Source: Brasenia schreberi
Taxonomy: Eukaryota > Streptophyta > Magnoliopsida > Nymphaeales > Cabombaceae
Length of the DNA: 64,000 bases
NCBI GenBank assembly: GCA_036023115.1
Contig: JAYKKT010000086.1
Location: 14,151,501 to 14,215,500, forward strand
Direction of reading: 5' to 3'
The notes beneath the pieces are model-generated. The model did not search any database. It had not been told where the DNA came from and saw nothing but the letters and a program-made list of their open reading frames with translations. Positions within the stretch are counted from its first letter, which is position 1. The number at the start of each line of letters is the position of its first letter. This document shows positions 38,401-50,400 of the stretch, piece by piece. The position numbers and the translations under genes were made by a program.

Positions 38401-41400
38401 TTCTATTTTTTTAATATTAAAGTACGATACGATACGATACACCACGATACGATACAACCGTATCATGGAGCCCAACGATATGCAATACGATACGTGTCAA
38501 ACAACACTGGTATTTGTTGTTATTTTTTGTGTTATTTGTATTTTTTTTAAATGATAAAATATAAAATTTTTAAGTGTGAGGATATGATTTTTATTGCATA
38601 CACGAAGTAGGAGACACTCTATTTGAGTATTACATGAAGATTGGGGATTTATGAAATGTTTTTATTTTCAGGTTTTTTATTCACTTGAAGTGCTCAATTG
38701 AGATGGCAGGAAGGGGTGTTAGAGACTCCCATTCTCAGTCTGATGATCCGGCATGGCAGTGGGGTACACCAATTGAGGGTTCCAAATTGAAGATAAGATG
38801 TTTATTTTGTGAGAGGGTGGTTAGAGGCGGAATTTCACGGTTGAAACACCACTTAGCAATGACTAGGAAAGAAGTTGCTCCTTGCACGAGCAGAATTAGA
38901 AGTTTACCGTGAGGCATTAAATGACAATGTCTTCAGATGATTGAGAGCAAACAAGAGAAGAGACAACAAAAAGATGATTTGGAGATATTTCAGGAAGATG
39001 ATGATGATGCTATTGGATTCACTGATAGTATTCCTTTAGATGTCAGAACATAGATTGATAGTAGCAGTTCTCGACAACCAAACAGGAGAAAGAGGGTTGC
39101 TGAAGATTTTGGAAGTGATAGAAGATGAAGGAGTAGAAGAAGAGTTGCTTCCAGCATACATTTATTTATTCCTCCTACCACTATACCTGTTGTTCAACCT
39201 CGAATTCGTGCTGCTATGACTTTAGAACAACTGCATGATCAGGCGGACCTTGTAATGGGGAGATGGTTTTATGATACATTCATTTCATTTAATGCAACAA
39301 ATAGTTTTCATTTTCAAGCAATAACAGATACAATTGCTAATATTGGTTCAAGATACAAGATGCCCTCTTATCAGAAATTGAGAGGGAAGATCTTAGATAA
39401 AACCGTCATTGAAGTGCAAGAATATTGTTCTAACTATAATAGAGTCATGAAAGGAAACATTATGCACTATTATGGCAGACGGATGGACAGATAGGCGAGG
39501 AAGGACCTTGCTAAACTTTCTTATCTATTGTCCTAAAGGACTTATGTTTTTGAGATCTCTAGACATGTCAAAGGAGAGGCACATTGCAGAGATCCTACGG
39601 CAAGAGTTTGATAAGGTGATATGCGAGGTTGGGCTAGAGAATGTAGTCCAATTGTTATAGATAATGCAGCTAACTACAAAGCAGTTGGGAATGAGTTAGC
39701 TGATACTTATGGGACTTTCTATTGGACATCATGCACAACCCATTGTTTAGATCTCATCCTTGAGGATATTGGTGACATGAATGAGATAAAAGCAGCAACC
39801 GAGTGTTGCCAAGATATCACCAAATTCATCTACAACCATGCATTTGTATTGTGTATGATGAGGAGATATACAGATGGTGCAGAGCTTTTTCGTACAACTA
39901 CAACTCGGTTTGCAACTAACTTCCTATCTTTACAGAGTATTGTGAGACAAAAGCAAGCATTGAAAAAAATGTTTTCCTCAGATGAATGGCAACAATTTGT
40001 TGAGTTACCTCAAAATAGAAGAAACAGAAAGTTAAATGAGATTTCAGAGATAGTCTTAAGGAGTACATTTTGGAACGCATCTGTTAGATTGTTGAGAATT
40101 ACATGTCTTTTGATAAAAGTTTTGAGATTAGCTGATAGCGAGGAGAAACTATATATGAGCTACTTTTATGAAGTCATGGATAGGGCAAAAGAAGCAATTA
40201 GAAATAATTTTAATAGAAAAAAGAGGGATTATGTGCCCGTATGAAAATGTATAGATAATAGATGGAACCAACTCCGCTCATGTAAGGATCACCCTTGCAT
40301 TGCCCGTTCCAAGCCCAGATAAAGGAGGAGGGTTGTGTTAGGCTTTCGACAACCAGTGTAAAACTTTGTCGGATTTTATAACATAGATTACAAAAATTAT
40401 GAGCATTGTTTTGGGGCGTCCCCGCCTAGCGACGTGCTGAAGAGCCCGAATGCAGTAATAAGTAAGCAATGATCACTACATTTTTGCCTGAATGTAGTGA
40501 ATCAATTGCAGAGAGGGTTCTCATATCATGGACGGGTGTGGGTAAAAAAACTACTCCCGCTACATTGCCGCCCGAATGTAGTGAATAATTTTCACAGAGG
40601 GTCTCCGTCCATTTGCGGGAGGAATAAGGAAGCTAGTCCTAGATAATAAGATTCGTATTGTTTCTTGGAATATTGGAACATTATCCGGTAAGCTAATGGA
40701 GGTGAAAGATTCATATTCTATGTTTACAAGAGACAAAATGGGTTGGAGAAAAAGCAAAGGAGATAGAGGATACAGGTTTTAAATTATGGTACTAAGGTAA
40801 AGAAAAGACTTGAAACGGAGTTGGTATTATCATAAATAAAGATTTAAAGGATAGTGTAGTAGACATACAACGATATGGTGACCGAATCATGACGTTGAAA
40901 TTAGTATTAGGAGCAGAGGTTTTGAATATAGTTGGTGCTTACGCACCCAAAGTAGGACTAGAAGATAGTATAAAGACAACTTTTTGAGAAGAGTTAGATA
41001 AGGTGATTCAAAAGATTCCACAAAGGGAGATGATTTGTTTAGGAGAAGACTTAAATGGACATGTCGGTAAAGAGGCATTAGGATATCAAGGGATTCATGA
41101 AAACTTTGGTTTTGGGAATATAAATGAGGAAGGTAGGGAGATTTTAAATTTTGCTATGGCTTTTAATCTCTTTATAGTCAATACAATCTTCAAAAAATGA
41201 GATGAACATTTAATTACTTATAAGAGTGGCTTATCACAAACATAAATTGATTACTTTATTTGTAGAAAAATAGATAGAGTGTGTTGTAAAGATTGCAAGA
41301 TAATTCCAAGAGAAAGCTTAACCACCCAACATCGACTTTTAGTTATGGATTTACAAATTAAAAAATGGACAAAGAAGAAAAGAGTGCATCGAGCTATTCG

Positions 41401-44400
41401 GACTAAATGGTGGAACCTCAAAAGCGAGAAAGAATATATATTTAAACAGAAAGTCCTTCTGTGTCCTCTGAGGTAACCAAATGATCAAACTTACATTCCA
41501 TATATTATGTCTTTGTTCTACTAAGTCGAAGGCCTTTGCTTTCTAATGTTTCTCTTCATAGTTCCAATTTTCTATTAACTTTTTCCTTAGACTCCTCCAC
41601 TAATACAATGTCATCTGCAAATAACATACACCAAGGTACTTCATCTTGAATATGTTTTGTTAACTCATCAATCAACATTATAAATAAATATGAACTTAAA
41701 GTTGATCCTTGATGTAACCCAATATTAACTTCAAAGAAGTCTGTCATTCCTTCGTGAGTCCTCACACATGTTTTTGCACCATCATTCATGTCTCTTATAA
41801 GGTTAATATATGTCAATGGGATACCTCTTTTTTCTTATAAGGTTAATATATGTCAATGGGATACCTCTTTTTTCTAAAGTTCTCCAAAGAACCTCCCTCG
41901 GTACCCTATCATAAGCTTTTTCTAGATCAATAAATATCATGTGAAGGTCTTTCTTTTTTGCTCTAAAATGTTCCATAAGACGTCTCAAAAGGTGAATCGC
42001 TTCAATAGTAGATGTGGCATGAATCCAAATTGGTTCTCTGTTGTACTTGATACTTGTCTTAACCTACGTTCGATAATTCTTTCCCATAATTTCATAGTAT
42101 GACTCATTAACTTGATACCTCGATAATTCGCACAATTTTGAATGTCTCCCTTGTTCTTATATATGGGTATAAGTGTACTTGCTCTCCATTCCTCGAACAT
42201 CTTTTGGTTTTTCCATATTTCAATAAATAGTCTTGTGAGCTAAGTGATTCTTATTTCTCCTAGTATTTTCCACACTTCTATAGGAATATTATCAGGTCCT
42301 ACCGATTTACCACCCTTCATATGTTAGACAATATTCCTATAGAAGTTTGGAAAATACTAGGAGAAATAGGAATCATTTGGCTCACAAGACTATTTAATGA
42401 AATATGGAAAAACCAAAAGAAGCCCGAGAAATGGAGAGCAAGTACACTTATACCCATATATAAGAACAAGAGAGACATTCAAAATTGTGCGAATTATCAA
42501 GGTATCAAGTTAATGAGAAAGAATTATCGAATGTAGGTTAAGACAAGTATCAAGTACAACAGAGAACTAATTTGGATTCATGCCATGCAAATCTACTGTT
42601 ACCTTTTGAGAGGTCTTATGGAACATTTTAGAGCAAAAAAAAATAGACCTTCACATGATATTTATTAATCTAGAAAAAGCTTATAATAGGATACCGAGGG
42701 AGGTTCTTTGGAGAACTTTGGTAAAAAGAGGTATCCCATTGACATACATTAACCTTAGACATGTATGATGGTGCAAAAACATGTATGAGGACTCACGAAG
42801 GAATGACATACTTCTTTGAAGTTAATATTGGGTTACATCATGAATGATGGTGCAAAAACATGTGTGAGGACTCACGAAGGAATGACAGACTTCTTTGAAG
42901 TTAATATTGGGTTACATCAAGGATCAACTTTAAGTTCTTATTTATTTATAATGGTGATTGATGAGTTAACAAAACATATTCAAGATGAAGTACCTTAGTG
43001 TATGTTATTTGCAGATGACATTGTATTAGTGGAGAAGTCTAAGGAAAAAGTTAATAGAAAATTGGAACTATGAAGAGAAACATTAGAAAGCAAAGGCCTC
43101 CGACTTAGTAGAACAAAGACAGAATATATGGAATGTAAGTTTGATCATTTGGTTACCTCAGAGGGCATAGAAATTAAAATTAGCACACATTGCATCCCCC
43201 AAAAGGAAAGTTTTAAATACCTAGGGTCAATTTTTCAAAGTGATGGAAGAATTGATGGAGATGTTACACATAGAATTAATGCTGGAGAGGAGCATAAGGT
43301 ATTCTTTGTGATAAGAAGATACCATTAAAGTTAAAAGGTAAATATTATAGAGCAACAATTAGGCCTACCATGTTTTATAGTTATGAGTGTTGGGCAGTTA
43401 ATCATCAACATGTACAAAAGATGTCTGTGACAGAAATAAAGATGTTGAGATGGATGAGTGGTCATACAAGAAAAGACCGTATACATAATGAGGTTATTAG
43501 AAACAAATTAGGAGTGGCATCAATAGAGGATAGAATGAGAGAATATCGTTTAAGATGGTTTGGACATATAGAAAGAAGACAAAAGAAGAACCTATAAGAA
43601 GGTATGAAAAACTAAATTTGGAAAGTATTAAAAGAGCTACAGTATGACCACAAAAGTATTGGAAAGAAACAATAAAGAATGATCTAGCTTATTATGAGTT
43701 AATTGCTAACATGGCACACGATAGGGATCTGTGGAAACAAAGAATCCATGTAGCCGACCCCGTCTAGTATGGGAAAAGGCTTAGTTGTTGTTGTTTGTTG
43801 TAGATGGAACAAACAATTGCATCAACCTATTCATGCAACAGCATATTATCTAAACCTATCATTCAGGTACTCAACAAGCTTCAAAAGGGACGATGAGGTT
43901 AATCGAGGCATCATTGATTGTATAGACAGATTAGTCCCTAATGAGAGTACAACAGATGCTATACATCGAGAGATGGAGATCTATGATAATGCTCTTCACT
44001 TGATGGGTTTGCCTATAACAATTCGCAACCGCACTACTATGCGTCCAAGTAAATTGTTTATCTTCGTATTTAAGTTTCTTAAATCAATAAATCTTATATT
44101 ATTATGAATTATGCTCCAAATGTTTGCCTTTTTCTACTGATGTTTGGTGGAATAGGTTTGGAAGTGATTGCCCAAACCTTAGAGATTTTGCAGTTAGAGT
44201 TCTGAGCCAAACCTGTAGTGCAACGGGTTATGAAAGGAATTGGAGTGTCTTTGAACACATCCATACAAAAAAGCGCAACAGGTTGAAACATTAGTGGCTG
44301 AATGACTTAATTTTTATTTGTTATAACGTGCGGCTTCGCGAAAGGTAATCTTGTATTAGTTAGTACTTAAATATTTAATTTAATATATTGTTTGACTTCA

Positions 44401-47400
44401 ATTGTTAATATTATTTACTAATTGCTTTTCTTTCTTTCTTGTAGGCAATTGAAAAAAGTAAATAGAGAAGAAAGCCAATTTGATCCAATAAGTTTGGATA
44501 ATTTTGATATATTAGAAGAATGAATTATAGAAGATAGTGAAGAAAATGCCCTTCTAACTGAAGAAGACATTGCATGGATTAATTTGGAAGGAGTGCAACA
44601 ACATTATCAAGGAGATGAAGATTTGATTTTCAAGAAGAAGGTGGTGATGATGATGATGAGGATCTTCAGCAAGGAGAAGATGAAGATTATTTAGTTGATG
44701 ATCCTGATTACAATATGTAAAATGTAAATATATTTCATTTTTTGCTTCAAAATATATAAATTTGGATGCAATTGTTCAATGTTGAATGCTCAATATGTAC
44801 TAAACTTTACATTATATGAATTCAAAGCAATTACCAGATTTTTTCTAATTTTTTAAATATTTTTTCTAGTTTTTTAATATTAAAGTATGATACGATATGA
44901 TACGCCCGTATCGTGGAGCTCAACGATACGCGATATAATACGCGTGAGACAACACTGGTTTTGAGTGTTGGACAGTTAATCATCAACATGTACAAAAGAT
45001 GTCTGTGACAGAAATGAAGATGTTGAGATGGATGAGTGGTCATACAAGAAAAGACCGTATACATAATGAGGTTATTAAAAACAAATTTGGAGTAGCATCA
45101 ATAGAGGATAAAATGAGAGAATATCATTTAAGATGGTTTGGACATATAAAAAGAAGATCAAAAGAAGAACCTATAAGAAGGAATGAAAAACTAAATTTTG
45201 AAAGTATTAAAAGAGGTAGAGGATGACCACAAAAGTGTTGAAAAGAAACAATAAAGAATGATCTAGCTTATTGTGAGTTAACTGCTAACATGGCACATGA
45301 TATGGCTATGTGGAAACAAAGAATCCACGTAGCTGACCCCGTCTAGTATGAGAAAAGGCTTAGCTGTTGTTGTTTGTTTGTTTACCTGCATAGGGTGGTT
45401 GAGCATCTTTTGAGACAAGTATCCAGATGGTTTCTCGAGCAACTTCTTGAAAGCCTAAGAACCTTAAATATTGAAACTTCATGCGGCTAGTATAAATTAC
45501 ACATGGCACCAAAACATAAAAACTTCCTTTGTGCACTGTATTCATCTGCCTACCACTAATCACCTAGCAGATTCCAGTTTCTACAGATTGTGCATCAAAA
45601 TGCCTCCACATTTTTAACCTAAAAAAGTAAGATACATCTTTTCACACACTAACAACATTAATTACAATCTCTTTCAATTATACTACCATGCAATTGTGAC
45701 ACAGAACACAACAGTGAATCCAACGTTTATTCGATAATCTTAGTAACTGCAATTTGTCAGACAGTTCAGTAGAAACTTTAACAAGGGAAAAGCGACCCAA
45801 GAGAACTGCTGCAGAGAAAATATTGAACCCACACAACTGCCTAATTTAAATAGATGGGGAGAAGTTGAGAAGTACACCGTACTTTGTGCTTTTGTCTGTC
45901 CATTCATCATCAGCATCTGCTTCATCACTGGAACTGCCTCTCAAGAAAAAGTCATCTTCACTGACATCCAAGGGGCCATCATCATCACTTCCTGTTTCTG
46001 CACATGAAAGCATCAACTTGGAATGTGGATTGCGGTAACAAAGTTGGAAACGCTGCCCAACAAGGATCCCATTTATCAAAACCTTTGAAATGTGATGTTG
46101 GTACAAGACAATGATCATCAAGCAATTACTAAACAATTAAGGGTGGTTATCATCAGCTATTCACATTTCAGCAAGAGACAGCGAACATTTTCCTTGAAAA
46201 AGTAAAAGGTAAACCTTCTATATCTTTTCCACTAGCTGCAGCTGCTAAGAGGTTGGCTTTTATCAGCTTCCGGATATTGTTCCTCTTATCAACTATTTCC
46301 GCATCATCACCTCCCATAAATAAAGAGACATACTTCTCTGTCTTTGGAAAGAACTGCAGGTAAAAGGAATCTCACAATGAAATTGGTGATAGAATTGTCC
46401 TCTTCTCTTTATTGTTTTTGAGAGACAAGATATGGTTCAGCAATCAAAAGGAAATTAGAAAGCAGTTACGCTTGGCTATGAGAAGTGTAGGGGATTGCAC
46501 ATTTGCAATAACATTTCAGACATGACCCAGCAACACAACTGAGTGTATGATTTGATCTGCATGATTACAATCCATTTCACAACACTCGAAGATATCAACC
46601 ATATAATCATCTCCAAGTCATAGTCCACCCATCCATACACATCTCCACTCGCAGCACATACATGTGCACACATACACTCATACCCAACCCCTCGCACAGG
46701 AAAATATACACTCTTGGGCACAGTGTTGACTAGTATATTTACAGATGTAAGCCTTGTTTGACTAATGTGACCTCATGATGTGTTCAGAATCATCAAATTA
46801 TTAGGAAATAAGCTTCTGACTGAATGATTTGGGTGTGAAATGAAGATTTTATCAATTGTGAAATGTTTCAGGTAATGACAATCATTGAATTTTGATAGAT
46901 TCCAAGACTTTCCTTATATCTTGAATTTGCTCAAGCCAACACATGCTTGTGACTTACCAAACTATATAGAGTGTATCCTTATGGCTTGATTCACAAATGA
47001 ACTGATAAACAAGAAAGGAAACCTTTTAGTATGATAGTATCCGTGGTGGCACCCCACTATGTCACATGGGTGCGGGTGCGGGATACGGCAAATTTCAAAA
47101 ATTTTGTTTGCGATGACACGGCTAGGGTATATAATATTATATATTATATATAATATTCAAGCTACATAAATCAATCATAATACAACTAGTATTTGCTAAT
47201 TTTGGGTGCACGTAATCAATTACCAAGTTCCCTCATAATGATCTGAAACTTACAGTGATTTTACGAGCTGCAAAATATCCAAGTTATGGATTCAAAGAGT
47301 TTGAAGATCTTTTGTAGGATATAACATATACTAGTATTTGTGCTAGGATCCACTAGTGATGTCATACTCTTCTGTTCTATTGATATGACAATGTTCCTGA

Positions 47401-50400
47401 TCTTTAAATGTGTTTGGTGACAGAAAGGCATACAGTATGGAGTCCAATTGTTCGCACCCAAAATCATTGAAGCAGCTTTATATTGTATAAAGCTATAATA
47501 GTAAGTACACAACTTTATATTAAAGCAAAATATATAAATGGTAAAAAACTACTAATTTCATCATAATACGCAAATCAATCTTCATTATCCAGACCCATTT
47601 ATCCGTGAGTTACAAACAACAAAACAAACAACAACAACAACAACTAAGCCTTTTCCCATACTAGACGGGGTCGGCTACATGGATTCTTTGTTTCCACAGA
47701 TCTCTATCGTGTGCCATGTTAGCAGTTAACTCCCAATAAGCTAGATCATTCTTTATTGTTTCTTTCCAACACTTTTGTGGTCGTCCTCTACCTCTTTTAA
47801 TACTTTCCAAATTTAGGTTTTCTAACCTTCTTACAGGTTCTTCTTTTGATCTTCTTTCTATATGTCCAAACCATCTTAAACGATGTTCTCTCATTTTATC
47901 CTCTATTGGTGCCACTCCTAATTTGTTTCTAATAACCTCATTATGTATACGGTCTTTTCTTGTATGACCACTCATCCATCTCAACATCTTCATTTCTGTC
48001 ACAGACATCTTTTGTACATGTTGATGATTAACTGCCCAACACTCAGAACCATAAAACATGGCAGGCCTAACTGCTGCTCTATAATATTTACCTTTTAATT
48101 TTAATGGTATCTTCTTGTCACAAAGAATACCTTATGCTCCTCTCCATTTTAACCAACCAGCATTAATTCTATGTGTAACATCTCCATCAATTCTTCCATC
48201 ACTTTGAAAAATTGACCCTAGGTATTTAAAACTTTCCTTTTGGGGAATGCAATGTGTGCCAATTTTAATTTCTATGTCCTCTGAAGTAGCCACATGATCA
48301 AACTTGCATTCCATATATTCTATCTTTGTTCTACTAAGTCGGAGGCCTTTGTTTTCTAATGTTTCTCTCCATAGTTCCAATTTTCTATTAACTTTTTCCT
48401 TAGACTCCTCCACTAATACAATGTCATCTGCAAATAACATACACCAAGGTACTTCATCTTGAATATGTTTTGTTAACTCATCCATCACCATTATAAATAA
48501 GTATGGACTTAAAGTTGATCCTTGATGTAACCCAATATTAACTTCAAAGAAGTCTGTCGTTCCTTCATGAGTCCTCACACATGTTTTTGCACCATCATAA
48601 ATGTCTCTTATAAGGTTAATATATGTCAATGGGATACCTCTTTTTTCCAAAGTTCTCCAAAGAACCTCCCTCGGTACCCTATCATAAGCTTTTTCTAGAT
48701 CAATAAATATCATGTGAAGGTCTTTCTTTTTTGCTCTAAAATGTTCCATAAGACGTCTCAAAAGGTGAATCGCTTCAATAGTAGATCTACCAGGCATAAA
48801 TCCAAATTGGTTCTCTGTTGTACTTGATACTTGTCTTAACCTACGTTCAATAATTCTTTCCCATAATTTCATAGTATGACTCATTAACTTGATACATCAA
48901 TAATTCGCACAATTTTGAATGTCTCCCTTGTTTTTATATATGGGTATAAGTGTACTTGCTCTCCATTCCTCGGGCATCTTTTGGTTTTTCCATATTTCAT
49001 TAAATAGTCTTGTGAGCCAAGTGATTCCTATTTCTCCTAGTATTTTCCAAACTTCTATAGGAATATTATCTGGTCCTACCGATTTACCACTCTTCATATG
49101 TTTAAGAGCCTCTTTGACTTCATTCTTTTGAATACGTCGGTAGAAATTGTGGTTTATATACTTTTCTGACTTGGCTAAATCTCCTAAACTAATACTAACA
49201 TCTTTATTTTCATTAAAAAGATTATAAAAATAGTTTTTCCATCTATTTCTTATATCATCATTTGCCACTAGAATTTTTTCATCCTCGTCTTTTATGCATC
49301 TAACATAATTAAGATCTTTAGTTTTCTTATCTCTAGCCCTAGCTATCCTAAAAATGTCTCTTTCACCCTCTTTTGAGTTGAGTTTTTTATATAAGTCATC
49401 CCAAATCTTAGCTTTTGCTTCACTAACGGCCTTTTTTGCTTCCTTCTTTGCTTTCTTATAAGCTTCTAAAGTTTCACTAGTTTTCTTAGCATAATGTAAT
49501 TTGTAACATGCCCTCTTTGCCTTGATTTTGTTTTGTACTACTTCACTCCACCACCAAGCTTCTTTTTGTGCCGGTACACCTCCCTTAGATACCCCTAACA
49601 CATCTTTTGCCACTTTCCTAATATGTATAGCCATATTATTCCACATATCAGAGGGTGTGTCAACATAATTCCAAACATCTCCTTGAAGGACTTTTTGTTT
49701 AAATATATCTTCTTTCTCACTTTTGAGGTTCCACCATTTAGTCCGAATAGTTCGATGCACTCTTTTCTTCTTTGTCTATTTTTTTATTTGTAAATCCATA
49801 ACTAAAAGTCGATGTTGGGTGGTTAAGCTTTCTCCTGGAATTACCTTACAATCTTTACAACACGCTCTATCTTTTTTTCTACAAATAAAGTAATCAATTT
49901 GTGTTTGTGATAAGCCACTCTTATAAGTAATTAAATGTTCATCTCGTTTTTTGAAGATTGTATTGACTATAAAGAGATCAAATGACATAGCAAAATTTAA
50001 AATCTCCCTACCTTCCTCGTTTATATCCCCATAACCAAAGTTTCCATGAATCCCTTGATATCCTAATGCCTCTTTACCGACATGTCCATTTAAATCTCCT
50101 CCTAAACAAATCATCTCCCTTTGTGGAATCTTTTGAAACACCTTATCTAACTCTTCCCAAAAAACTGTCTTTATACTATCTTCTAGTCCTACTTGGGGTG
50201 CGTAAGCACAAACTATATTCAAAACCTCTACTCCTAACACTAATTTCAATGTCATGATTCGGTCACCATATCGTTGTATGTCTACTACACTCTCCTTTAA
50301 ATCTTTATTTATGATAATACCAACTCCGTTTCGGGCCTTTTCTTTACCTAAGTACCATAATTTAAAACCTGTATCCTCTATCTCCTTTGCTTTTTCTCCA

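Larger units (their letters stand above)
38703..44717 (+). pseudogene. hAT 1 transposase, split by LINE C
   Basis: Starts [23 protein letters not shown] finger intact in sequence ([20 protein letters not shown]), then a stop near 38,910. DUF659 region from 39,216 ([22 protein letters not shown] at 39,472; second Asp region DNAANYKAV about 39,660). The frame runs to DYVPV at 40,243, is cut by LINE C at 40,269, and resumes at 43,811 with [14 protein letters not shown]. After an intron come [20 protein letters not shown] and the Glu-bearing [17 protein letters not shown] (about 44,150-44,290). An acidic tail ends near 44,717. It is dead from the insertion and several stops, but less eroded at the C-terminus than hAT 2. 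Confidence 0.85.
31829..44957 (+). mobile_element. hAT transposon 1 (outer), split three times
   Basis: Ends CAGTGTTATC and GACAACACTG form the terminal inverted repeat. The 8-bp duplication GTTTTGAG (31,821-31,828 and 44,958-44,965) is the hAT hallmark. Its own sequence is 31,829-32,072, 37,274-37,347, 38,518-40,268 and 43,811-44,957, about 3.2 kb once inserts are removed. Clusters of CGTATCG/CGATACG lie just inside both ends, as expected for subterminal transposase-binding repeats. It sits in LINE A. Confidence 0.9.
30766..45378 (+). mobile_element. RTE LINE A, 5'-truncated, split by a hAT element
   Basis: The two halves are 30,766-31,828 ([39 protein letters not shown]) and 44,966-45,378 (C-terminus: [21 protein letters not shown], then the tail ending in GTTG/TTTG repeats). 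Together they make about 1.48 kb of one LINE. Flanks TGTTTACCTCCATAG (30,751-30,765) and TGTTTACCTGCATAG (45,379-45,393) form a 15-bp target duplication with one mismatch. Several stops are present. It is the oldest layer of the nest. Confidence 0.85.
30135..45882 (-). other. EFG1 intron 5, 15.7 kb, transposon nest
   Basis: The donor is AA|GTACGG at 45,882 and the acceptor TGTGCAG at 30,135. Nested elements from 30,766 to 45,378 account for 14.6 kb, so about 1.1 kb is original intron. Transcription of EFG1 must cross all of them. The LINEs and hATs here lie in plus orientation, antisense to EFG1. Confidence 0.8.
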
